Positions 1 to 12,273 of a DNA stretch of 64,000 nt are shown in pieces. Made by a program: the position numbers and the translations under genes. How positions within the stretch are numbered: the stretch's first letter is position 1; the number at the start of each line of letters is the position of its first letter. A model generated the notes under the pieces. It searched no databases. It was not told the DNA's origin and saw nothing but the letters and a program-made list of their open reading frames with translations. The stretch is taken from NCBI GenBank assembly GCA_024500155.1, contig CM044857.1, positions 3,102,501 to 3,166,500 of the forward strand, in the 5' to 3' direction. Source of the DNA: Chenopodium formosanum. Lineage: Eukaryota; Streptophyta; Magnoliopsida; Caryophyllales; Amaranthaceae.

Positions 1-3000
1 CACCGTATTGGCTTCTTTAATTGGTTATGTTCGTTTGTCAGACAAGCTCACTCTAACCGGGGTTCTTTATGTTCCTAATTTGAGTTGTAATTTGCTTTCT
101 GTGTCCCAAATTACATATGAGCTTAATTGTACTGTCCAATTTAACTCTTATATGTGTGTTGTACAGGATCAAACGAAGGAGTTGATTGGAACGGGAGCTA
201 GGAGAGACGGACTATATTATTTTAGCAATTCAGATTCGGTGAATCATGTTGATGTGGGTGAAGCAAGGTCGACCTTGGAGTTGTGGCATCGTCGAATGGG
301 TCATCCCTCTGAAAAAGTGGTTAAGTTACTTCCTCATGTCAATGGAAATAAACATAATCTTGCTAAAGGGTGTGAGGTATGTATGCGTGCTAAACATCCT
401 AGAGATAAATTTCCTTTAAGTGATGGTAGAGCTTCTAGGATTTTTGAGAAAATACATTGTGATTTGTGGGGTCCGTATCGACATGTCTCATCGTGCGAAG
501 CTTGTTATTTTTTTACTATCGTTGATGATTATTATCGAGCTGTTTGGATTTACTTGTTGGTTGATAAAACTGAGGTGTTTCGAATGTTTTTAGCATTTGT
601 TGCAATGGTTGATAGGCAATTTTCTCAAAATATTAAATTTGTGCAGAGTGATAATGGTACGGAATTTAATTGCTTGTATGATTATTTTAGTGCTACCGGT
701 ATTATTTTCCAAACCTCTTGTGTGGGGACTCCACATCAAAATGGGAGGGTTGAGAGAAAACAAAAACACATTCTTGAAGTTGGGAGAGCTTTGAGGTTTC
801 AAGCCAATTTGCCTATTTATTTTTAGGGGGAGTGTGTCCTTGCCGCTGCTCATCTAATTAATCGTACACCCACTCCCTTGTTACAAAATAAAACTCCATT
901 TGAAATTTTGTTCAACAAACCACCTTTGTTTCATGCTCTCCATACTTTTGGATGTCTTTGTTTTGCTCATAATCAGAAAACAAATGGGGACAAGTTTGCC
1001 AGTCGGAGTAGGAAATGTATTTTTGTGGGATATCCCTTTGGGAAGAAAGGATGGAGATTGTATGATCTTGAGTCAAAAGTTTTTTTTTGTGTCACGAGAC
1101 GTAAAGTTTGTTGAGGGGGTGTTTCCGTTTAGTTCCCCGGAAGATTTAAATATAACTTCTCCAATTTCTGATAATAATGATGACATACATGAGGATTTTT
1201 TGGGATATGACATTGAGTTTGAATTGGGTATTAATGGAGGTGTGTATGCCGAGCAACAGGCAGCTCAAACCTTCGAATAGTCTGCCCCCAACACAGTGCC
1301 CACTGCCACACCGCCGCCTTCACACGCGGGTGCACCTGCGGCTGAGCAGACTGCTCCAGCTTCCCCCGCAGCAATTCCTACGGGCGCAGGGTATACTTCA
1401 CAGCCATCGAACCCAGCTGCTGCCTCAAGCGCTGGAATTCCAGCGGCAGCTGGGTCTCGTGTTCAGCCCGACAGCAGCAACACAGAGGCCGAGCAGCAAC
1501 TTGATACCTCCGAGCAGCCTCAACCGGAGGTGTTAGGTAAAGGTCATAGTGTGAAAATTCCATCAGTCAAGTTGCGTGATTATGTGACACATTCTGTTTT
1601 TGCTAATAGTCCGTCTTCGTCCTCTCCGACATCCAATACTCCTTCAGGTACGCCTTATCCTTTGGCACACTATATAAATTGTGACATGTTTTTTGTAAAT
1701 TATCGCAAATTTCTTGCAGCTGTTGTTTTGGGAAAGGATCCAAAATCTTTTAGAGAAACCATGAAATCTGAAGGTTGGCGACGTTCTATGAAAGAAGAAA
1801 TAAGGGCTTTGGAGGATAATGGGACTTGGACATTGGAGCATCTTCCTCCCGGTAAGAAAGCTCTAGGTTATCAATGGGTGTACAAGACGAAATTTTTGTC
1901 TAATGGTGATGTTGAGCGTCTAAAGTCTCGATTGGTTGTTTTTGGTAATCATCAACGAGAAGGCATTGATTATGGTGAGACCTTTGCCCCGGTTCCAAAA
2001 ATGACTACTGTCCGTGCTTTTCTTGTTATAGCAGTTTCAAAAATTTGGGAGATTCAGCAGATGGATGTTCATAATGTTTTCCTACATGGTGATCTAGAAG
2101 AGGAGGTGTACATGAAATTACCTCCAGGTTTTGAGAGCTCGAATTCGAGTTTGGTGTGTCGTTTGAGAAAGTCTTTGTATGGGTTGAAACAAGTTCCGAG
2201 ATGTTGGTTTGCAAAACTCACTACGGCTCTAAAAGGGTACGGTTTTATTCAATCTTACTCTGATTATTCTCTTTTCACATACACTAAAGGCAATGTTCAG
2301 ATTAATGTCTTAGTTTATGTTGATGATCTTATTATTTCTGGAAATGATTCCGCTGCATTAATTGTGTTCAAAGCTTATCTTGGTGATTGTTTCAAGATGA
2401 AGGACCTCGGTCCTTTGAAATATTTTTTGGGCATTGAAGTTGCTCGTAGTAAATAAGGTTTGTTTTTGTGTCAACAAAAATACACCTTGGATATTGTTTC
2501 TGAAGCAGGACTATTGGGTGCGAAACCAAGTGGTTTTCCGATTGAGCAGAACCACAAGCTTAGTCTTGCTAGTGGTGAGTTACTTGAGGATCCTGAGTCT
2601 TATCGTAGACTAGTAGGGCGGTTGATTTATCTCTCGGTGACTAGACCAGATTTGGCATATTCGGTTCACAGTTTATGCACGAACCTCGGATTGAGCATTG
2701 GGAAGCAGCTCTCAGGGTGGTTCGTTATTTAAAGGGTACTCCGGGACAGGGTATTTTGTTGAGTGCGGATAGTGACCTGACTTTGCAGGGTTGGTGTGAT
2801 TCAGATTGGGCGGCGTGTCCTCTTACTCGTCGTTCGTTGACTGGTTGGCTAGTTTTTCTTGGTAAATCTCCTATTTCTTGGAAAACCAAGAAGCAACCCA
2901 CGGTATCTTTCTCTTCTTCTGAGGCTGAGTATCGGTGCATGGCTTCAACCACACATGAGTTGAAATGGTTGAAGGCCTTGCTTTTGAGTTTGGGTGTCCA

Positions 3001-3262
3001 ACACCCTAAGGTGATCAAGTTGTTTTGTGATAATCAATCTGCTTTACATATAGCTCGAAATCCAGTTTTTCATGAACGTACAAAACACATTGAGATTGAT
3101 TGTCACATTGTTCGTGATGCTATTACAGAAGGCTTAATTGCTCCTTCCTATGTTTCCACTAAGGAGCAACTTGCAGATATTTTCACTAAGGCGCTTGGGA
3201 AGTCTCAATTTGATCATCTTCTTTCCAAGTTGGGCATTTACAATCCCCATGCTCCAACTTGA
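1..3262 (+). pseudogene. Ty1/copia pol polyprotein, decayed, cut by the window edge
   Basis: This is the 3' two thirds of a copia gag-pol, the polyprotein that copies and integrates the element. Domains in order: GAG-pre-integrase with HRRMGHP and a CEVCMRAKH zinc-binding pair (about 285-410); integrase core with HCDLWGPY, VQSDNGTEF and PHQNGRVERK as the D,D,E residues (about 450-770); RT with QMDVHNVFLHG and the catalytic YVDD (about 1790-2450); RNase H with WCDSDWA, SSSEAEY and DNQSALHIA (about 2780-3190). It is broken. A TAG interrupts integrase near 824, a frameshift falls near 1090 and another near 1280, a TAA falls at about 2454, and a deletion or frameshift near 2680 precedes RNase H. 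The order integrase before RT identifies copia. The 5' part lies outside the window. The element is surely non-coding today. Confidence 0.93.
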
Positions 3263-3269
3263 GGAGGGG

Positions 3270-3492
3270 TATTGGAGGATATATTTTGGGAAATTATTAG
3301 GATATATTTAGTTTCCATATTTTACGCTTAGTATATATTTTATGCCTAGCATAATATCTTTTTGATATCTTTGATTATTTCCTAATTCTATCGGGTTAGG
3401 GAAACGATGTATTATTTATTGGCCATGGCCGTCTTCATGGTAATTCAAGCAATTGAGATTGTTCAATTTAACATATTCTCTCTAATTTAGCA
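3270..3492 (+). repeat. Probable 3' LTR of the copia element
   Basis: A purine-rich tract (GAGGAGGGG, 3261-3269) directly follows the RNase H stop, as a polypurine tract does. The LTR would start at TATTGGAGG, with the usual TG mutated to TA, and end near TTTAGCA. The 5' LTR is outside the window, so neither end can be confirmed. The LTR end lies only about 110 bp from the stop codon of the prolyl oligopeptidase gene on the other strand, so that gene's 3' untranslated region probably runs into it. Confidence 0.5.
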
Positions 3493-3600
3493 ATGTCCTT
3501 AACATAAAGATAGCATATATTACTCTCATTATAATACATCATAAGGTAAGAAAACTCGATACAACAATTGATGATGATGATGATGTTGAGGACCATATTA

Positions 3601-6600
3601 CTAGTCATTCCATGAAGCATCCACCATCTTAGCCATAAAACTATACCTATCAGCAGCCTCATCAATCTGCAATAGACATGAATCAGTCGTCGTTTGTGTA
3701 TCATGATCATGATGTTTATCATGGATTTAAAGAGGAATTTTTATACAATTTGGTGCGCATACCTCTTTATGTATTGGACGTCCACATCCATGACCAGCCT
3801 TGCATTCGATCCGCCCTACTATTGGATTAATCTGCGGACTCCTTGTCAAGCTTGTACAAAGTGTATATTGCATAGTCTGCATTATCAACAAGAGAACGGA
3901 ATAAGAACATATAGTTCAAACCAATAACAAACCACAGTTTAGAAAAAAGCTCAAATTTCTATAATTTTGATCTAGGTATGTGAAATAATTGCATGCTAGC
4001 AAGAAAATCACTCGGCACAAACAAGAAGAAAATGGCTAGTATTGAGAAACTCTTTAAAGCAGAGGTATTAATTGATTTAAAAGGTATACTAGTATACTAC
4101 GGAGTACAAGTTAATATAAGCAAGAATACTTACTGCTAACAACTTAAGTGAGTGCAACGGGACAACACGGTCATCATGATCAGCAGTCAGTAGCATTGTT
4201 GCTGGATACTGTATGTACCGGCCTGAAGAGTTTTCCCATGGCCTTCTAACATTATGAAGTGGTGAATATCTGTGGCATATTCAATTCATTTCAACCAGAA
4301 ATGTCAAAAACTTAACTTCGTATTTAATATAAACTAAGTTATTACAGTACTATTATCAAGATGGTTAATCAATCCAATTCTAGTTAGTTATTACATTGCT
4401 AAAATTGAGATGGTTGATAACTCACTTAATTAGCGAATTAAACTCTTCCTCTTTATCTGAACATCCAAAATCTGCAGTCCATGCATGACCTATAAACATG
4501 GACCATTGATCAGCATTAACATATTTAAGGAATTCAAGTGTATTGACTTCCTAATTAACAATGGTGGATTAAAACCTAACCAATAGTAAATTTGTGAAAT
4601 CGAAGCATGTCCATGACACCAACATGAGCCAAAGCACAACCAAAAAGATCTGGCCTCTGCCACATTCATAAGAAAAAAAAAATTGGTAATTAGTCTTATT
4701 ACTCCTAATTTCACATATCACATCATAGGAAATAAGACAGACTTTTAGGAAAGAATGGAGTACCTGATTTATGCAAGCACCAATTAAGAGACCGCCATTG
4801 CTTCTACCTTCGATGCCCAACTTGGAAGGTTGTGTATAACCATTCGAGACAAGAAACTCTGCAGCAGAGATGAAGTCATCGAAGCAGTTCTGTTTTCTTT
4901 CTAAGGTGCCTTCCCTATGCCACTCTTCACCATACTCCCCACCACCACGAATATTTGCAATACAGAAGATGGCACCTAAGTGTTTCAGAAGAATGGTACG
5001 GATGACACTAAAACCCGGTGTTACACTAACATTAAATCCACCATAGGCATATAGTAAACATGGATTCGATTTATCTAAAACTACATCCTTTCTAGCCACT
5101 ATGAACATTGGTATCTTTGTGCCATCCTTGCTGGGTGCAAATACCTGGAGAATGATTGCAGACAGATAATTCAGTGACAGATAGATAACAATATCATCAA
5201 GACATATAACTCAAATAAAAACAGACAAATTTTACAATAGTGTAATGTAATTAAGTTGGTGTCACTTCTACTTACCTGATCAATCTTATAGTCAGCGCGA
5301 TCAAAATTGGGAACAGAAATTTCTCGAAATATCTTCATTTCTGGAACTTCTGTTGCTAAGTCACAATGGTATGTTATGTTGAAGGTAAGGAAGCTAGTAA
5401 ATGATACAAACACGGTACTATCATTCCGCCTAGCACTAATTCTAACAGTGCCAATGTCTATAGGTAAATGATGCAAGAAGGCCCCTGTCTGAAGGTCCCT
5501 GATCTCGAGTACATGCTTCACATCTCTCAGATAACACACAATAAGTTGGTTTTTATTGGCAACCTCAGTTGATACAAGTACATGCTTTTCAGATTCTGGA
5601 AGGACATCAATCCAAACATCCGGTTCATTGAGATCAACACGTACTAGCTTGCATCTCGGAGCATTCTTGTTTGTTTTGAAAGTAAACTTGGTATCATCAT
5701 TAGCAACATAGTGATAAAGTGCATCTAAGTCATCAACGAGTCTTGTAAAAGGAAGCAAGCCATTAGTGTCTTGGGCACTTCTTAGGCCATCATGTAGTAG
5801 GGAAGAGAGATTTAGATAGTAGAGTTTGTTCACTTCTTCACAATTTTCCTCAATTTGCAGAAGAAGATACTGCAAAACCCATTAGATTATTAGCTTACAA
5901 ACCAATTAAGGTCGTCGTAAGGGAATAAACTCAGAGCAAAGATCCCAAAACATATGTAATAGTTACATACAGAACAATTCTAGGAGGTAGACATGTCTAT
6001 ATTACAGACATTCTACTAATATTTTGACAAGCACACAAAGTTTAATTACAGTCCCAATTATAAGTAGTAATTTGTTGTTACCTTTCCATCATCAGTTACG
6101 CGAGGGTAAAATCTGTATCTAGGATGCTCAAGGTCCTTCCAGCATAGAATATCTTCGGACTGGTCCGTACCAAGAACATGATAATATAGTTCGTGATTCA
6201 GATTTATATTCGTTTCAGTGCCACAACCTGTGCACTCTCTGCATAATAAGAACATAATAATGACTATTGGAGAAAATTATTGATAATTCAATTTTAACAT
6301 CGTCACAATTTGATGCTTGTTCATGATGAACTAAATGGCTTACTTAGGGGCAGGATATCGACTGTAGAAAAATCCTTTATTATCATGAGTCCAAGCAAGA
6401 CCACTGAACTTGACCTGCCAAAAATAACATTAAGAAAAACAAAGTAATAAGATTTTTTACAAGAAAATTCAGTGATTCAGTAATGTAACTTGAATTTTTT
6501 GTCTGAAATTTAATAATTCACGAACATGTTACGTGTAGATAGATAAATACTAACCCATCTTATAGTATCAGGTAGAGTAGCTTGATCCGCGACACTCATA

Positions 6601-8191
6601 ACCTTTATGGTAATCCAATCACTCCCACTAGTGCTTAGGCCATATGCCAAGTACTGAGCATTCTCGCTTACTGCACAAATGTGGAGAGACACGGTTCCAT
6701 CCTTACTAAGCTCATTTGGATCAAGCAACACTCTTGGCTCACCGTCCAAACTATCCTGTCAATCAGTTAAGAATTAGTACACATGAAAAGACGAAAGCTT
6801 ATCATTAGTAATAGTGTACGTGACTATTAATTTTGGACGGGATTAAAAAATATGATTCCTAAAACCTGAACATAGAGCACATCTTGGGGCTGAAGACCTT
6901 TGTTGTGGAAGTAGAAGTACTTTTCACCGCGTTTGAAAGGCACTTGAAACCTCTCAAACTCGAAAACCTCCTTTAATCTTTCCTTAATCTTCTCCGTTGT
7001 TTCACATGTTTTAAGCAGAGATTCTGTGAGTTCCACTTGACTCTTCACAAATTCTTTAGTTTCTTCTGAATCCGGATCTTCCAACCTTGATTATAGTTGT
7101 TAAACCAAGCACATTAGTCATACTAAACGTATAAAAGCTAGATTATATGTTTGCAAAACACTACTCTTTGCTTTATTCACTTAATTTTGTACTTCTGGTC
7201 TTGTCACCACATACTCAAAATAAATCACTGTGTAAGTGTAACGATGTGAAAAACTAAGTTGTCAAAGACATACAACAAGTCAACAATAAAACAAATAAGT
7301 ATGCACATTAAGTTATTTTCCCACTATTTTAAAGGTATCACAACTTTGTATACGATTTTTTTTTTTTTTTCGCGGGAACTTTGTATATGATTATTGATTA
7401 GTCAATTATTCTCCTAAATTTTATCCGCTTGTACTATGTAGAGATAAGTCAACCAAAATCCTAAGTCGATAATTGGACCTTCAAAATTGTTTTATTTATA
7501 CCTACCCGGTTACACCATGTATCCATACCATCCATCTTATACATTAAGGGTCCTACCATATCTCATACGAAATTAAGAAGTACATAATAATAATATACGA
7601 AGTATAGACTAGTTGAATATGACCCTAAGATTGAGTCTTGATTGAGTTTGCTAAAGTATTCTCACCTTAATGATAACTTATTTTTCCAACTACGGAACCA
7701 CAAGTCCACACCCTAGTTGGTTGACCACGACATCATCTTTTACAACTTCATAATCTAACGAACAATTTATTAAACAAACGTATATCATTCAACCAAAACA
7801 TAAAATAAACCAACAAATGAATATTTAAGAAATATAAACACGGAAATATTGAATTTTTTAAACATAAATAAACATTGAAAATTAAGAATTAATATATTAA
7901 TATCCAATTTTTTTTCATATCATATACTATAAAAAAAATTATATAAAAAAAAAAATCCGATTGATGTGGTGTATTATCTAGTAGGGCTAGTACAACTACT
8001 TATAATATGTCACGTGACAAAATAAAAAGCTAGTCTTTCTTGTAAGGGCTACATATACATATTGAATAAAGTATTACGTACCATCTATAGGGATCGGAAA
8101 TAGGAGTACCATGGTAGTAATCTATAACAGACTCATCGCGCTGTGCTTTGGGATACTTCAATGGTGCATCTACGGTAGATAAAGATCCCAT
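3601..8191 (-). CDS. Prolyl oligopeptidase (prolyl endopeptidase, S9A family), 12 exons
   Basis: Cytosolic-type serine peptidase that cleaves short peptides after proline; no signal peptide is visible. Exons: 8191-8082, 7085-6866, 6755-6555, 6414-6344, 6238-6082, 5869-5276, 5144-4764, 4656-4581, 4489-4426, 4269-4134, 3876-3763, 3666-3601. All introns are GT-AG and all joins keep frame, giving 2190 nt, 729 residues, the normal family length. The N terminus has DPYRWLEDP, the middle is the beta-propeller, and the C-terminal third is the alpha/beta hydrolase. The nucleophile is Ser566 in GRSNGG; the acid is Asp657 in DHDDRVVP; His699 lies in AGHGCGRP. The family motif is GGSNGG, so Arg565 replaces a glycine (AGA, 4805-4803). 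The first intron is about 1 kb. Plant relatives include ordinary peptidases and the peptide cyclase PCY1 of Saponaria; sequence reading alone does not decide between these activities. Family certain, activity probable. Confidence 0.95.
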
Positions 8192-9783
8192 TTCTTGTTG
8201 CAATGTTATAACCCAGAAATTATACTGTCTTAGAAGAAATGAAATTTTAGTGCAATTTTGCAGCCCTTAAAAATAGATTAAAAGGAGGAAATAGAATATA
8301 GGATGTCGCCAGAATGACTTGAAAGAAATAAAAGGTGGAACAGTTGGAAACTTGGAGTATTAGTTAGGCAACTTTATTTAAATAAATAAACTTTAGAATA
8401 TGATGTTGTAACAATGTTATGAAAATGTTTGATTTTATTCTAGGTATCTTCTCAGGATTCCTAGTTCCTGGCATTTTAAAGAGGCAAAATTAGAAGTTTT
8501 AGTGGTTTAAGTCATTGGGAGCATTAAATAATGGTGTAAGGATGTTGTCATTTTATTGGTAAACAAATTAACTACTTTGTTTTCCATTTATGAATTATGG
8601 AGTATGTATTACTCAATAGTCAATACTCAACTTGTTAATTCTCTTTAAACGAAATTGAAGAAAATCGAATAATTTGATTTATCAAATATGAATTATTTTT
8701 CTTCCCCTTTGATTCTTAAAGGGAACTTTTTGGACATTAATTTATCATTTATTATGTTTTTGGTGGTAAAATCATGTGAAAGTAGATTAGTGACAGATTA
8801 GCATTGAAGGGAATATGTCAATTTTAAGGTATTTTTTGGTTGACAACATAAAATAGGTGAATTGGTATTTCATGAGAATTGATAAGATGGATATTTGTTT
8901 GGAGGAGGAAAAAAAATATGGAGGAAGTGAGACTTCAAATGAACTTTAACTTCTAGATTCTCACGTCCAACAAAACATCGGAGGTAAATTACCGAGTCTC
9001 CCACTAGAAAACCAAAATTCATATCTAGCTACATTCAATGAATTTGGACAAGTTGGAGAAGTCATGATTAGAACTTGTATCCAAAAGTAAGAACACCTTC
9101 GCATGATTAGAACTTCTACCCAAAAGTAAGAACACCTTCGCACAAAAAAAAAAGTTTCAATCCAAAATGGTACTTAAATTCTACTCTGTGTGATTTTTCT
9201 TTTTATGTACATGATCTAAACATAGCTAGCCTTAGTACATCATACATTCATACTCTGTATGATTTTTCTTTTTATGTGGAGAACAGAATTAAGTTTCTTA
9301 TTACTATGTATTAGTGGAAAAGAGTATTCAAAGACACATCAATCATGATTGCTTGATTAACGTTTTTTTTTTTTTTTTGATTGTTGTTTATTTGTTTGAG
9401 TAACGGAATATTAATGTCATCCCTTTAACTACTGCTTGGGTTGTCCCCATTTCTACAACCCCACAACCTTAAATCCTTAATTGTTTGAATTTTCATTGGT
9501 GTATACTACATTTGATTTGCTAGTCATAGAATTTGTTCTAGCTTCTACACCATAATGAGTATTTATGAGAGTATGAGACTAATAGGAAATCGACTAAATC
9601 TTTCTAAAAATAAGCAACTACTCCGTACTAATAACATGAGATAGGTTCTTTAAAAAAAAAAAAAATGAAATAAGCAATGGCATCATCATTCTCCAATTAC
9701 TTCATTACCACACTTAATAAATGCAAAACTAGTACCTAAAAATAAGGAAGTACGGAATACTATCTTTCATCAACAATCATAAT
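8192..9783. other. Upstream region of the prolyl oligopeptidase gene, no gene seen
   Basis: AT-rich DNA with no coding signal. It should hold the promoter of the peptidase gene, which starts at 8191 and reads leftward, but no TATA box can be assigned with confidence. Blocks near 8400-8560, 8770-8830 and 9020-9140 recur in diverged, rearranged form at about 12910-13070, 11890-11950 and 12130-12205, which indicates an old segmental duplication. A poly-T run lies at 9363-9379. Confidence 0.5.
9063..9140. repeat. 39-bp tandem duplication
   Basis: Two adjacent copies of a 39-bp unit (9063-9101 and 9102-9140) starting CATGATTAGAACTT and ending ACACCTTCG, with only about two differences. A single diverged relative of the unit is at about 12168-12205. 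Confidence 0.9.
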
Positions 9784-9794
9784 TTGAAGCACTA

Positions 9795-9900
9795 GAGAGT
9801 GAGGGATAGCTCAAGTGGTTAGAGCTTTCTTCCCAATTCCAGGAAATCTTGGAATCGATTTTCACTTCCGGACTTGTGGCTCTCTAAACACCAAAAAAAA
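9795..9900 (+). mobile_element. tRNA-derived SINE
   Basis: A 106-bp insertion flanked by a perfect 11-bp target duplication, TTGAAGCACTA, at 9784-9794 and 9901-9911. It has a pol III A box (TAGCTCAAGTGG, 9807-9818), a weak B box (GGAATCGATT, 9851-9860) and a 3' A-run. It is therefore a retroposed copy, not a tRNA gene. It lies 20 bp beyond the stop codon of the knottin gene. Confidence 0.85.
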
Positions 9901-9919
9901 TTGAAGCACTAATCCAACA

Positions 9920-10476
9920 CTAATGACATGTACCCCACCACCAGCTATCACACGTGAAGCCGCGGCAGCACGGGAAGTACCCGGTGAAAAATCCACAACT
10001 CTTTCCGGCTCCAGGGCACCACGAACAAGTGCTATAGAGCAAACTCCAAACACATTCAGAATTTGGGCAACAATCTTCATCCTTGTTGCAAAACTCGTTG
10101 ACAACTTTGCACCCGTCGTCGAGTGCCTCTCCTACTAGGGTTGTGTCTGACTCAAGCATGATATTCGAAATTGGAAAATCAGTAGCATTTTCACCGGTTG
10201 TTGATGGGGAAATTCCCTGTTTCTCATGGTGAGAAACAAAATTTGTTTCTCATGATGGCATTTTCGTGAATAAATCAACAACTTTTTCAATATTGTGGGC
10301 TCTACAGTTGAATAAAGTTGAAAAAATTGTTGATTTATTCACAAAAATGCCCCCATGAGAAACGAATTCGTTTCTCACGGTGAGAAACTGGGGCTTCCTC
10401 TTGTTGATGCAGTGAAAACTATCACAAGGATACCAATTGTAAGCAAGAGAACCTCTACATAATTTTTAGACTTCAT
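9920..10476 (-). pseudogene. Secreted double-knottin cysteine-rich peptide precursor, split by a MITE
   Basis: The start codon is at 10476-10474 and opens a hydrophobic signal peptide (MKSKNYVEVLLLTIGILVIV). A short acidic propeptide follows, then twelve cysteines and a TAG stop at 9922-9920. The cysteines form two modules: C-x6-C-x5-CC-x4-C-x8-C, then after two residues (SW) C-x6-C-x8-CC-x4-C-x7-C. This is the six-cysteine inhibitor-knot spacing of plant antimicrobial and inhibitor knottins, used twice. The second module is rich in aromatics (FFTGYF, SWWWG). A 194-bp MITE at 10207-10400 plus its 9-bp duplication interrupts the coding exon and brings a TGA at 10377-10375. Leaving out the MITE and one duplication gives a length divisible by three (118 codons with stop) in a single open frame, so the gene was intact before insertion. 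The target is unknown; an apoplastic defence role is an inference from the family. Confidence 0.85.
10207..10400. mobile_element. Mutator-type MITE, 194 bp, with 9-bp target duplication
   Basis: TTGTTGATG occurs at 10198-10206 and again at 10401-10409. Between them is a nearly complete inverted repeat: arms of about 85 bp share GTTTCTCA, GTGAGAAAC, GTTTCTCATG and GAATAAATCAACAA, with a short unique centre near 10290-10320. The nine-base duplication and long terminal inverted repeats fit a non-autonomous Mutator-like element. It sits inside the coding exon of the knottin gene. Confidence 0.88.
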
Positions 10477-12273
10477 TTTTGTTACTATCTATTCTATTAC
10501 TCCGTATTCTATAGTGTAGTACTACTTAACCGTATTATTTTCGATTTGTTGCTCCTATCAACCTTTTTATAACGTTCAAAGTCAATATCCAACGTAATTT
10601 AATAATTATAAGTTGATAACCCTTGCTAATTAAATCAATAATAGATCCAAAAATTAAAGATTGGATCCAACAGTTGACATTAGTAGATGCTTCAGTCATT
10701 GACCCGATCATTGCAAAGTCTTTTATACGTAGTAATAGTTGAGCATGTGACACGTATTGGGATATTCATTGACTGTATATTAGTATATAGGGCCTTGGTA
10801 ATACGGAGTATTAGCTTTTGGGCTTTGTTTAGGCATGTAATTTATTTAGTGTGTTACTAATCCAGCTTGTTTGGTGGAGAACTCATCTTGTAAATATAAA
10901 TCCTATCAACTACATTTGCTTGGGATTAGAGTGCCTCCTTCACCTCCTCTCTAATCTCAGACGTTGATCAGCAAAGTTGGACAGGCTTAATCTCTGTGAA
11001 GTATTGGTTTGATAGGGTCATTTTTTGAGGGTAAATTTACCACAAGTCCACAACTATATTACAATAATGTTTGTAGTAGTAACATTTGTTGGAGTTATTC
11101 ATTAATCAATCCCCATAATACTACTCCAAGTCTAGGTTTTTTGTTGTTGCTTCAAAAGATAAAAAAATCATCTTTTTCCTTATTGCATAAATTGATATTA
11201 CATATCAATTAGTTGACTTTATCATCTCAATTTCCTCCTAGCCGTTACACAAATTGATACTATACTTGGAAGGCTCATTCTTTGGCATGGAAATTAAAGG
11301 GAAAATATTGATTCTCATTAACTTAGGAGGAGCATGCATGTTGCCGTGAGAATGGGTGGGTTCATGATATTGATTAATCAATTAATATGCATGGGAGGTA
11401 ATTAGTGGACTTTCAATTTCCTCCACCTAATCGTAATATAAGCTAAATGCATGCATAGATATCACTTGATTAGTGGAGCAAGATGATCCTTTATAGTTGA
11501 TTTCCGTGAGTTTGTAATACCTTCCATAATTTCATGATTTTGGAGTTGTATATAATTGAGGCCTCTGTACTTCATTCGGACACACAAAAAATTACATACT
11601 ACATACTATTCTTTACTCTAAAAATGATACACAATACTATAGTCTCTAATTGTTGGGCAATGTTCAAAGTGTTCTCAATCTAGCTCTTCGTGGTACACCG
11701 TAGAGTTGGAGTCGTGAATCCCTGGAGGTCGGTTACTACGAGTCCGTGTGTACTATGCGGGGCAAATTCGACTTTAAGGCAGTGATTTATTGTCACGCCA
11801 TGACAATTTCAAATAATCCGTTCTAGTTTTATCCTCTAGTAGTCATACAATATTATTCTTTAGTAGTTATACTTCTTACAACATCATGTGGAAGTAGATC
11901 AATGACAGCCTGAGAGGTTAGCACTAAAGGGAACATGTCAATTTTAAAAGTCTGGACAAACAAATATGAGTACTTCAATCCGTTATTAATAGTAGGATAA
12001 AGTCAAGTCAAGTCAACTCTTTTAAAATGTAATCGTAGCATCTTAGACGACAGTTTGGGTGATAACATAACAACAGTTGAGGAAGAAATAAAAAAATTTC
12101 TTCAGCACAGTCAAAATGATTCTATTAGCAAATAGCGTTTAGATACATTCAATGTATCTAGATAAGTCATGGTCAGAAGTTATATCCAAAAGTAAGAAAA
12201 CCTTCACTTGAGTAGTGGGTACTCTCAGATTTATGAAATAATTATTCAACTAACATACGCATGAGACGATGTT
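10477..12273. other. Intergenic, no gene seen
   Basis: AT-rich sequence without a supportable gene. The part just above 10476 should contain the promoter of the knottin gene. The block at 11880-12205 (CATGTGGAAGTAGATCAATG and onward) is a diverged copy of 8770-9140. No RNA gene or intact ORF is recognised here. Confidence 0.4.

Noticed and set aside
8961..9143. Minus-strand 60-codon ORF with repeated MRRCSYFW motif
   Set aside because: It is simply the translation of the 39-bp tandem duplication.
9795..9900. tRNA gene
   Set aside because: A and B boxes are present but there is no cloverleaf, and a perfect target duplication with A-tail shows a SINE.
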